Origin: an uncultured Corynebacterium sp.
GTDB taxonomy: Bacteria; Actinomycetota; Actinomycetes; Mycobacteriales; Mycobacteriaceae
Assembly (NCBI RefSeq): GCF_946222305.1
Contig: NZ_CAMIHZ010000026.1
Coordinates: 1 to 32,038 of the forward strand
DNA length: 32,038 nt
Direction of reading: 5' to 3'
The notes beneath the pieces are model-generated. The model was not told the DNA's origin and made no database searches. It saw nothing but the letters and a program-made list of their open reading frames with translations. Of this stretch, positions 7,767-15,917 are shown piece by piece. Position 1 is the first letter of the stretch. Each line of letters begins with the position of its first letter. The translations under genes and the position numbers were made by a program.

Positions 7767-10700
7767 TACTTCACTTCCTCCATGATGGCGGCGGCGATGC
7801 CGTCGCGGTCTAGGCCGGCTGCTTCGGCTCGCTCGATGGTGGCCAGCACACGGGCGTAGTCGCGTGGCATGACCTTGATGAGATCCGCTGGGTTGACCTC
7901 AACGGTAGAGCCCGTGAGCTCCTTGTGGGTGGCAATGGTTTCTTCCAACCACCGCAGTTCTTCTTCGTCGGTGACCTTTTCAACGTCGACGAGCTCTGGG
8001 TTGATTCTCTTCTCGACGCCGCTTCCATCGTCCAGGAGGTAAGCAATACCGCCGGACATGCCTGCGGCGAAGTTGTTGCCCACCTTGCCCAAGACGATCA
8101 CGCGGCCACCGGTCATGTATTCACAACCGTGGTTTCCGATGCCCTCCACCACTGCGGTGACACCGGAGTTACGTACGCAAAAGCGCTCGCCGACGGATCC
8201 GCGGATGAACATTTCGCCGTGGATGCCACCGAAGCCGAGGACGTTTCCGGCGATGACGTCGTTAGAGAGGTCCTCTGCGTGGTCGTTATCTGATGGTCGG
8301 ATGATGATGCGGGCACCGGAAAGACCCTTGCCGACGTAGTCGTTGGCATCTCCCTTGAGGGTCAACGTCATGCCGTGGGTAGTGAAGGCGCCGAAGGAGT
8401 TACCAGCCGATCCGGTAAATTCCAGGTTTACGGTGTTCAGCGGCAATCCGTCACGTCCCGCGACGCGGGAGATCATGGAGCCAGTCATGGTTCCTACGGT
8501 GCGGTTGACGTTGGTGATGGGGTACGACAGGTCGATGGAAACGTCTTCGCCGGCGGCTGCGCGACGAATCGTGTCCTCTGCATCCTGGCGAATCTGGTTG
8601 TCCAACGCCTTGTCTAGGGAGTGGTCCTGCTGCTTGGTGCAGTGCAGGTCCTGGTGCATGAAGGGGCTTTCGGGGCGTTCGAAAATACGGCTGAGGTCCA
8701 GCTTGCCGGCGGTCTTGTGCTCGATATCCATCGAGCCGCCCGCGAGGCATTCGGAGTGGCCAACGGCTTCTTCGATGCTGCGGAAGCCGAGCTCCGCCAG
8801 GTATTCGCGCACCTCTTCGGCGATGAATTTGAAGAAGTTCACCACGTGCTCGGCCTGGCCAGTGTAGCGCTTGCGCAGTTCTGGGTTCTGCGTGGCAACA
8901 CCCACCGGGCACGTATCCAGGTGGCACACGCGCATCATGATGCAGCCGGAAACCACCAGCGGAGCGGTAGCAAAACCGAACTCCTCGGCACCCAACAGTG
9001 CAGCAACCACGACATCGCGACCGGTCTTGAGCTGGCCGTCACACTGCACGGTGATGCGGTCACGCAGACCGTTCATCAGCAGAGTTTGCTGCGTTTCCGC
9101 CAAGCCCAGCTCCCAGGGGCCACCGGCGTGCTTCAACGACGTCAGTGGCGATGCGCCGGTACCACCGTCGTGGCCAGAGATCAGGACCACATCAGCGTGC
9201 GCCTTGGACACACCGGCGGCCACGGTGCCCACGCCCTGTTCTGACACAAGCTTGACGTGAATTCGGGCATCCGGGTTCGTGTTCTTCAGGTCGTGAATGA
9301 GCTGCGCTAGGTCCTCAATGGAGTAAATATCGTGGTGCGGTGGTGGCGAGATCAGGCCCACGCCTGGGGTCGTCACACGCACTTCAGCGATCCATGGGTA
9401 GACCTTGTTCGGTGGCAGCTGGCCACCTTCACCGGGCTTCGCGCCCTGGGCCATCTTGATCTGGATATCCGTGCAGTTATTCAGGTAGTGGCTGGTCACA
9501 CCGAAGCGGCCGGATGCCACCTGCTTGATCGCCGAGCGCTTCCAATCACCGTTGGGCTCCTTTTCGAAGCGCGCGGGATCCTCGCCACCCTCGCCAGAGT
9601 TGGACATGCCCTTTAGTCGGTTCATGGCGATAGCCAACGTTTCGTGGGCTTCGGCGGAAATCGAACCGTAGGACATCGCACCCGTGGAGAAGCGCTTAAC
9701 GATCTCGCTGACTGGCTCAACTTCTTCGATCGGAATCGATGGGCGGTCGCTGGTAAAGCGGAACAGGCCACGCAGGGTTGCCAGTCGCTCGGATTGGTTG
9801 TTGACCCGGTCGGTGTACTCCTTGAAGATGCGGTACTGACCCGTGCGGGTGGCGTGCTGCAGCTTAAAGACCGTCTCGGGGTTAAACAGGTGGTATTCAC
9901 CTTCTCGACGCCACTTGTATTCGCCACCGATCTCCAGTTCACGGTGGGCTTGTTCTTCGGGGCGGGGCAGGAATGCTCCGCGGTGACGGGCTGCCACGTC
10001 AGCGGCGATTTCATCCAGGCCGATGCCTTCGATGGGGCTGAACGCACCAGTGAAGTACTCGTTGAGCAGGTAGTGGTTCAGGCCGATGGAATCCGCCAAC
10101 TGCGCACCACGGTAGGAAGCGACGGTGGCGATACCCATCTTGGACATGACCTTTTGCAGGCCCGTGCCCATGGCCTTGATGAAGTTGGCTTCACCTTCTG
10201 CGACGGAGACATCCCCGATACGACCTTGGGCGGCAAGATCCGCGATGGTCTGGAGGGCCATGTAGGGGTTGACGGCGTCGGCACCAAAACTCACCAACAT
10301 GGCGAGGTGGTGTACCTCGCGGCAGTCGCCGGACTCGATGACCAGAGAGGCCTGGGTGCGGGTCTTTTCCTTCACAAGGTGCTGGTGCACCGCGGAGGTC
10401 AGCAACAGGGATGGGATGGGTGCGTAGCGCTCGTCGGACTCGCGGTCGGACAAGACGATAACGGTGTGGCCGCCCTCGATGGCTTGCGTGACCTGCTTGC
10501 GGACGCGGTCGATGGCTTGGCGCAGTCCCGCACCACCGTGGGCAACGGGGTAGAGGCCAGAGACCGTGGCCGCCTTGAACGCGCCGAACTTCGCCTCGTC
10601 GCTGCGAGCTGCACCAGTAATGTTGGCCAGCTGCTGGTTATCCAAGACTGGCGTGTCTAGGTGGATGCGGTGAGCGGCCTCCGGGGTGGGGTTGAGCACG

Positions 10701-12361
10701 TCGGCTTGAGCGCCCAGGTGGGTGAACAAGCTGGTCACCATCTTCTCGCGGATGGAGTCCAATGGTGGGTTCGTGACCTGCGCGAATCGCTGTGCGAAGA
10801 AGTCGTACAGCAAACGGGAGCGGTTGGACAGCGCCGCGATGGGTGTATCGGTTCCCATGGAGCCGATCGCCTCGGCACCGGCGCTCGCCATGGGGCGAAT
10901 CAGGGTTTCTACGTCCTCTTCGGTGTAGCCGAACACGCGCTGGCGCAGCACGGTGCGCTCGTGGCTCATCTCTATTGTCTCTGCCTGCGGCAGGTCCGTG
11001 GAGCGAACGAGCTGCTCATCAACCCATTGGGTGTAGGGCTTGGCGGCGAGTTGCTGCTTAATTTCCTCGTCGCTGACGATGCATCCACGGGAGGTATCCA
11101 CCAAGAACATGCGACCGGGTTCCACGCGGGTGCGCTTGATGATGTCTTCTTCTGGGATATCCAGCACACCAGCTTCGGAGGCCATAACGACCAGGCCGTC
11201 CTTGGTGATCCAGATACGTCCGGGGCGCAGGCCGTTGCGGTCTAGAACGGACCCGATGACCGTGCCATCAGTGAACGCCAATGCGGCTGGGCCATCCCAA
11301 GCCTCCATGAAGGTGGAATGGTATTCGAAGAACGCACGGACCTCTGGGTCCACGTTCTCGTTGCGCTCCCATGCCTGCGGAACCATCATCAGCACCGCGT
11401 GGGGCAGGCTGCGACCGCCGAGGTGCAGCAATTCTAGAGCTTCATCGAAGCGGCCGGTGTCGGAACCCGTGGGGTCGCAGATCGGCAGAACGCGATCGAG
11501 GTCGCCCAGGATCTCAGAGCGAATCTGAGACTCGCGAGCGCGCATCCAGTTTTCATTGCCGCGGACGGTATTGATTTCACCGTTGTGCGCGAGCATGCGG
11601 TAGGGGTGCGCCAGAGGCCAGCTGGGGAATGTGTTGGTGGAAAAGCGCGAGTGCACGATCGCCAGTGCGGATTCCACGCGCTCGTCTTGCAGATCGAGGT
11701 AAAACTCCCGCAGCTGTGGCGTGGTCAGCATGCCCTTGTACACCATGGTGCGGCTGGACAGTGAGGGGAAGTACACGGTCTCGCTACCGGTTCCCGCTCC
11801 AGCTCCGTGGGTTCCGAGCTCACGCTCCGCGCGTTTGCGTACGAACCACACGCGACGATCCAGTTCCAGACCGCTTAAAGGATTGCCGTCTGCGTCGGAA
11901 CCAGAAAGGAAGAGTTGCTGGAAGATGGGCTCGGCATCGCGAGCGATGGCGCCGAGCGAGGAGTCATCGGTAGCCACATCGCGCCAGGCGATGAACTCCA
12001 AACCTTCCTCGTCGATGATGCGTTCCACAGCGCGCATCGCATCCAGCGCAGCCATGCGGGACGCGGGCAGGAACGCGATACCGGTGGCGTACTGGCCAGC
12101 TGGGGGCAGTTCCACGCCCTTGGCTCCCAGTTCCTCACGGTAGAAGCGATCTGGAACCTGGATGAGAATGCCGGCACCATCACCGGTGTTCTTCTCGGCC
12201 CCGGCTGCACCGCGGTGGTCGAGGTTAACCAGCGCTTGGATACCCTTTTCCACAATGTCGCGGGTCGGACGGCCATGCATATCGGCGACGAACGCCACAC
12301 CGCATGCATCGTGCTCAAATTGCGGGTCATAAAGACCCTGGCGTGCAGGGTAGTTATTCAT
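7766..12361 (-). CDS. gltB: Glutamate synthase (NADPH) large subunit
   Basis: The 1531-residue alpha subunit of GOGAT has the full family length. It makes glutamate from glutamine and 2-oxoglutarate in the cytoplasm. HDACGVAFVAD near the start gives Cys20 as the N-terminal nucleophile once a 19-residue propeptide is removed; the class II glutamine amidotransferase domain covers about 20-420. A central domain follows, then the FMN-binding synthase barrel at roughly 850-1230 (EGGEDPAR, GAKPGEGGQLPP, SGHDGGTGASP). The 3Fe-4S site is CIMMRVCHLDTCPVG. The C-terminal GXGXG-type beta-helix contains GGRVIVLGKVG and GNNFAAGMSGG. The ATG at 12361 begins MNNYPARQGLYDP. It is first in the gltBD operon; the 363-bp upstream region has several dyads. 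Confidence 0.97.
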   Translation of the reverse strand: MNNYPARQGLYDPQFEHDACGVAFVADMHGRPTRDIVEKGIQALVNLDHRGAAGAEKNTGDGAGILIQVPDRFYREELGAKGVELPPAGQYATGIAFLPASRMAALDAMRAVERIIDEEGLEFIAWRDVATDDSSLGAIARDAEPIFQQLFLSGSDADGNPLSGLELDRRVWFVRKRAERELGTHGAGAGTGSETVYFPSLSSRTMVYKGMLTTPQLREFYLDLQDERVESALAIVHSRFSTNTFPSWPLAHPYRMLAHNGEINTVRGNENWMRARESQIRSEILGDLDRVLPICDPTGSDTGRFDEALELLHLGGRSLPHAVLMMVPQAWERNENVDPEVRAFFEYHSTFMEAWDGPAALAFTDGTVIGSVLDRNGLRPGRIWITKDGLVVMASEAGVLDIPEEDIIKRTRVEPGRMFLVDTSRGCIVSDEEIKQQLAAKPYTQWVDEQLVRSTDLPQAETIEMSHERTVLRQRVFGYTEEDVETLIRPMASAGAEAIGSMGTDTPIAALSNRSRLLYDFFAQRFAQVTNPPLDSIREKMVTSLFTHLGAQADVLNPTPEAAHRIHLDTPVLDNQQLANITGAARSDEAKFGAFKAATVSGLYPVAHGGAGLRQAIDRVRKQVTQAIEGGHTVIVLSDRESDERYAPIPSLLLTSAVHQHLVKEKTRTQASLVIESGDCREVHHLAMLVSFGADAVNPYMALQTIADLAAQGRIGDVSVAEGEANFIKAMGTGLQKVMSKMGIATVASYRGAQLADSIGLNHYLLNEYFTGAFSPIEGIGLDEIAADVAARHRGAFLPRPEEQAHRELEIGGEYKWRREGEYHLFNPETVFKLQHATRTGQYRIFKEYTDRVNNQSERLATLRGLFRFTSDRPSIPIEEVEPVSEIVKRFSTGAMSYGSISAEAHETLAIAMNRLKGMSNSGEGGEDPARFEKEPNGDWKRSAIKQVASGRFGVTSHYLNNCTDIQIKMAQGAKPGEGGQLPPNKVYPWIAEVRVTTPGVGLISPPPHHDIYSIEDLAQLIHDLKNTNPDARIHVKLVSEQGVGTVAAGVSKAHADVVLISGHDGGTGASPLTSLKHAGGPWELGLAETQQTLLMNGLRDRITVQCDGQLKTGRDVVVAALLGAEEFGFATAPLVVSGCIMMRVCHLDTCPVGVATQNPELRKRYTGQAEHVVNFFKFIAEEVREYLAELGFRSIEEAVGHSECLAGGSMDIEHKTAGKLDLSRIFERPESPFMHQDLHCTKQQDHSLDKALDNQIRQDAEDTIRRAAAGEDVSIDLSYPITNVNRTVGTMTGSMISRVAGRDGLPLNTVNLEFTGSAGNSFGAFTTHGMTLTLKGDANDYVGKGLSGARIIIRPSDNDHAEDLSNDVIAGNVLGFGGIHGEMFIRGSVGERFCVRNSGVTAVVEGIGNHGCEYMTGGRVIVLGKVGNNFAAGMSGGIAYLLDDGSGVEKRINPELVDVEKVTDEEELRWLEETIATHKELTGSTVEVNPADLIKVMPRDYARVLATIERAEAAGLDRDGIAAAIMEEVK

Positions 12362-12724
12362 AGTCGGCGACCTAACTCTTCGTCACAAGTACCGCAGAAG
12401 CGAATACGTGAATAATTTGCACCAATATTCGTGGTTGAGGACTCAAGGTGCCCTCTGGTGTTACTCCGGTCACTTTGGAAACCGAGGTGAGTGTATAGAG
12501 TCACTCATGTCATCCGACCTGTCCAAATCAGGTTTACCTAAGTTCGACCACACTTCCGGGCTAGTGATGCTCCTAACACGACCAAACCATGGGAGACATG
12601 AATTACTCACACTTTCATAAGTAGTGTAAACGGGTATTCGCAAAATCGAGGCGGATTTAGCAAAGACTTCATATTTCCCGGATTCACCCGCGCCTCCTCG
12701 CTCGCCTGTGGCAACATCTTGGCC
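12362..12724. promoter_or_regulatory. Divergent gltB / fadH promoter region with several dyads
   Basis: This 363-bp gap between two divergent genes must carry both promoters. Visible dyads are TGAGTG-N8-CACTCA (12488-12507), ACCTG-N7-CAGGT (12517-12533) and AGGTTTACCT (12530-12539), the last two overlapping. None matches the GlxR or DtxR consensus spacing, and I do not see a convincing AmtR site, which would be expected from C. glutamicum gltB. A 70-codon open frame at 12408-12620 has no coding character. No -10/-35 pair is clear enough to call. Confidence 0.45.
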
Positions 12725-14965
12725 ATGACTGATTCCGGAAGCCCTCGTTCCACTTCGCAGCCCACTGCCGCTTCACTGGGCACCCCTTCTTTTTCCGACG
12801 CCCACGGCGCATCCGACTATGCCACCATGTTGTCGCCCATCACTGTCGGCAAACGCGAGTTCCGCAACCGAGTGATCATGGGTTCGATGCACACGGGCCT
12901 GGAGGATTCGCTGGACGATATTCCGAAGCTCGCCGCGTACTTCAAGGAGCGTGCCGAAGGTGGCGTCGCAGCGGTCGTCACCGGCGGGTATCCCCCGACC
13001 ATGGAAGGCAATCTGACCCCATTCGGGCAACCCTTCAACACTCCGGAAATCGCCGCAGCTCACCAAGAGGTCACCACCGCTGTCCATGAGGGGGGCGCGC
13101 TGGCGATTCTGCAGCTGCTGCACTCTGGGCGTTATGGCTACCACCCCATGGCGCTGAGCGCTTCCGACTCGCAATCCCCCATTAGCCCGTTCCCGGCGCG
13201 CGCCATGACGGTCGAGGAAATCGAGTCCACGATTGCGGCGTATGCCACCGCCGCCAAGTACGCGGTGGAGGCGGGATATGACGGCGTGCAGATCATGGGG
13301 TCCGAGGGGTATCTGATCAACCAGTTCCTCGCAGAACGCACGAACCAGCGTACGGATGACTGGGGTGGATCAGCAGAAAACCGTCAACGGTTCCCCGTGG
13401 AGATCGTGAAGGCTATCCGCGCTGCGGTGCCGGAGGACTTCGTTATTGACTACCGCATCAGCGTGCTCGATTTGGTCGATGGTGGCCAGACGCAGGAGGA
13501 GATCCTGCAGCTGGCCACCAAGCTGGAGGACGCGGGCGCGGACATGTTCAGCTCCGGTATCGGTTGGCACGAAGCCCAGGTGCCGACAATTGTGACCTCG
13601 GTTCCCCGTGGCGCGTTCGCATGGGCAACGAAGGTGCTGCGGGATCACGTGGGCGTGCCCGTGGTGGCGTCGAACCGAATTAATGACCCGGAGGTGGCCG
13701 AAAAGGTTCTGACCAGTGGTTGGGATACCGGAGAGAACTCGCCCGCCGACGGTCCACAGGCGGACTTGGTGTCCATGGCGCGTCCATTGCTGGCGGATCC
13801 GGAGCTGGTCAACCGGGCAGCGCGTGGGCTGGCCAAGGAAATCAATATCTGTATCGCGTGTAACCAAGCATGCCTGGACCACACGTTCAGCAACGAGCGG
13901 GCTACCTGCCTGGTGAACCCGCGCGCCGGCTATGAGACCGAATTGGTACTCAAGCCAGCTGAAGGAACCAAGCGGGTGGGAGTTATCGGCGGTGGCGTGG
14001 CGGGATTGTTCGCCGCGGAGGCTCTGGCACAACGTGGTCATGAGGTCACCGTGTTCGAAGGATCCGATGAGATTGGTGGGCAGTTCCGCCTCGCCATGCG
14101 TGTGCCGGGCAAGGAGGAGTTCGTACACTCCCTCACAGCAGTTCAGGAGCGACTAAACAGCTTGAAGGTACAGATTCACACCGGCGAATTCCGCACCCCG
14201 GAACAGCTGTTGGAAGAGGGCTTTGAGGAAGTCATCGTGGCCACTGGTGTGGAACCCCGCATCCCTGAATTCCCCGGCGTGGCTGCAGGCCTCGCCGACG
14301 AGATCGATGGGGTGCAGGTCATGACTTACCCGGAGCTGATTTCGGGGCAGAAGCAGGCCGGCAAGTTCGTCGCCGTCGTGGGCGCTGGTGGCATTGGCTT
14401 CGATGTGGCGGAGTTCCTCCTGGAAGACCGTGGGGGTGAACCGCAAAGCCTCAGCAGCTGGAGCAAGCAGTGGGGAGTCACCACGGATAACGACACTGCG
14501 GGTAACCTCACCACCCCACAACCGGAGCGCCCCACTCGCCAGATCGTCATGCTGCAGCGCAAGACCTCCAAGCTCGGCAAGGGCCTGGGCAAGACCACCG
14601 GGTGGGTCCACCGCGCCAGCGTGGCCATGGGTGGTGCCCTCCAGGTCGCAGGCGTGACCTACGAAAACATCACCCCGGAAGGCCTCCACATCACCATCAG
14701 CGCCGAGGACGAGCGGGCCATCAAGGCAGCGCAGCGTGCAGGCCTGTCCCTGCCCGATGCGGATGATAATGGCCGCATCGCGCTGGTCCTGCCGGTGGAT
14801 TCAGTGGTGCTGTGCACGGGTCAGGAATCGGTCCGTCCTGGGGATAAGGACTGGTCCGCCGACGAGCACACCAATGTCCACATCGTCGGTGGTGCGGATG
14901 TAGCTGCGGAGCTGGATGCTAAGCGCGCCATCCGCCAAGCCGTGAAGGTCGCCGCAGAGATCTAG
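12725..14965 (+). CDS. fadH: 2,4-dienoyl-CoA reductase (NADPH), FadH type
   Basis: A flavin and iron-sulfur enzyme that reduces 2,4-dienoyl-CoA so unsaturated fatty acids can enter beta-oxidation. The product has 746 residues against about 670 for E. coli FadH; the excess is a ~35-residue Ser/Thr-rich leader and small inserts in the last third. An OYE-like FMN barrel fills about 35-370, with HSGRYGYHPM and the very characteristic MGSEGYLINQFLAERTNQR. The 4Fe-4S cysteines are C376, C379, C383 and C395 (CIACNQACLDH...C). The FAD domain has VIGGGVAGLFAAEAL and the NADPH domain VVGAGGIGFDVAEFL, plus the FadH-typical LGKGLGKTTGWVHR. The ATG at 12725 is used rather than an in-frame TTG at 12719; the ribosome binding site is weak. 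The stop overlaps that of the facing glycosylase gene. Confidence 0.92.
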   Translation: MTDSGSPRSTSQPTAASLGTPSFSDAHGASDYATMLSPITVGKREFRNRVIMGSMHTGLEDSLDDIPKLAAYFKERAEGGVAAVVTGGYPPTMEGNLTPFGQPFNTPEIAAAHQEVTTAVHEGGALAILQLLHSGRYGYHPMALSASDSQSPISPFPARAMTVEEIESTIAAYATAAKYAVEAGYDGVQIMGSEGYLINQFLAERTNQRTDDWGGSAENRQRFPVEIVKAIRAAVPEDFVIDYRISVLDLVDGGQTQEEILQLATKLEDAGADMFSSGIGWHEAQVPTIVTSVPRGAFAWATKVLRDHVGVPVVASNRINDPEVAEKVLTSGWDTGENSPADGPQADLVSMARPLLADPELVNRAARGLAKEINICIACNQACLDHTFSNERATCLVNPRAGYETELVLKPAEGTKRVGVIGGGVAGLFAAEALAQRGHEVTVFEGSDEIGGQFRLAMRVPGKEEFVHSLTAVQERLNSLKVQIHTGEFRTPEQLLEEGFEEVIVATGVEPRIPEFPGVAAGLADEIDGVQVMTYPELISGQKQAGKFVAVVGAGGIGFDVAEFLLEDRGGEPQSLSSWSKQWGVTTDNDTAGNLTTPQPERPTRQIVMLQRKTSKLGKGLGKTTGWVHRASVAMGGALQVAGVTYENITPEGLHITISAEDERAIKAAQRAGLSLPDADDNGRIALVLPVDSVVLCTGQESVRPGDKDWSADEHTNVHIVGGADVAAELDAKRAIRQAVKVAAEI

Positions 14966-15645
14966 CTTTCATCCTCGTCGGGTTCCACCACGCGGTCGTT
15001 CACCATGCCAATCGCCTGCATGGTGGCGTAACACGTGGTGGGGCCCACGAATTTGAATCCGCGGTTCTTCAGCTCCTTGGCCATCGCGATAGATTCATCA
15101 GAGATCCGCTGAATCTCCTCCAACGACCGGGGTCGCTCATGATGCTCGGGAGTAAAACTCCACACCAGCACCGGCAAACCTGGCGCTAAGCGCTGCGCCG
15201 CCCCACCCAGCACACGGTGGGCGGGATGATCCTCCGGCAGCTGCTGCAGGTCCGGATCATCGCGCAAAGCGATGGCCGACTCCGCATTGTCGTACAGCGC
15301 AGCATGCTTCTGCGGATTGCGAATCAGCCGGTCATCGGCCAGCGCGGCCTCACGGCGCTCCTTCGGCATGGCAATAATGCGCGTGGGATCGAACATATTG
15401 AACACATCGCGGAATGCAGAGCGCTTATTCAGCACCAGCGACCAGCTCAACCCAGACTGGAATCCCTCCAGGGTGAGCCGCTCCAGCAGCCCACTTTCGG
15501 TGATAACGTGCCGGCCCCACTCATTGTCGAAATAGTCCTTCTCGATCGCAGTTCGATACGCCCACGGTGGTCGTGGAATGCCATCGTCACCGCGAATCTG
15601 TCCGCTGGGAAGCACGCTATCCGTCATTAGAGTCCCTGCCTTCAT
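14962..15645 (-). CDS. tag: 3-methyladenine DNA glycosylase I family protein lacking the zinc site
   Basis: A 227-residue protein clearly of the TAG family, which removes 3-methyladenine from alkylated DNA. Conserved parts are YFDNEWG (Y38), LEGFQSGLSWSLVL with catalytic-position E60 and W68, RGFKFVGPTTCYATMQAIG and MVNDRVV. The four zinc ligands known from E. coli Tag (Cys4, His17, His175, Cys179) are all replaced: the equivalents here are P26 (RPPW), F39, R218 and P222. The base-recognition and catalytic positions remain, so it may be active without zinc, or altered in specificity. The ATG at 15645 has AGGAAAGGAAA upstream; the ATG at 15627 is an alternative. It has an extra ~22-residue N-terminus and an acidic tail (EPDEDES). 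Confidence 0.88.
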   Translation of the reverse strand: MKAGTLMTDSVLPSGQIRGDDGIPRPPWAYRTAIEKDYFDNEWGRHVITESGLLERLTLEGFQSGLSWSLVLNKRSAFRDVFNMFDPTRIIAMPKERREAALADDRLIRNPQKHAALYDNAESAIALRDDPDLQQLPEDHPAHRVLGGAAQRLAPGLPVLVWSFTPEHHERPRSLEEIQRISDESIAMAKELKNRGFKFVGPTTCYATMQAIGMVNDRVVEPDEDES

Positions 15646-15917
15646 GTTGGGTTTCCTTTCCTCATTGTCCCTATTTTTCGCACTCGCTGTGGCGTATGCG
15701 GCGAGCTGTTGGGCATCACACTAAACACCACACCGGTCACCGGTTTTAATACCGACGCCACCACGGCCCCATTTCCCCTGTTCACAGCAGGGCTAAGAAA
15801 GATTCATCCACAGCCCCTGCCGGCTGTGCATAACTGAATGACTTTCCGGCGGTTTCGCTTTTCGGAACGTCGGGGCATGGCTAGGAAAGTCCGGTTCGCC
15901 GGTTAAGCTGGATAGCC

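Noticed and set aside
9644..10660. 338-codon plus-strand frame opposite gltB
   Set aside because: Antisense shadow in a high-GC gene; the minus strand encodes an intact GltB.
12408..12620. 70-codon plus-strand frame in the gltB-fadH gap
   Set aside because: No ribosome binding site, no family resemblance, and it crosses the dyad cluster.
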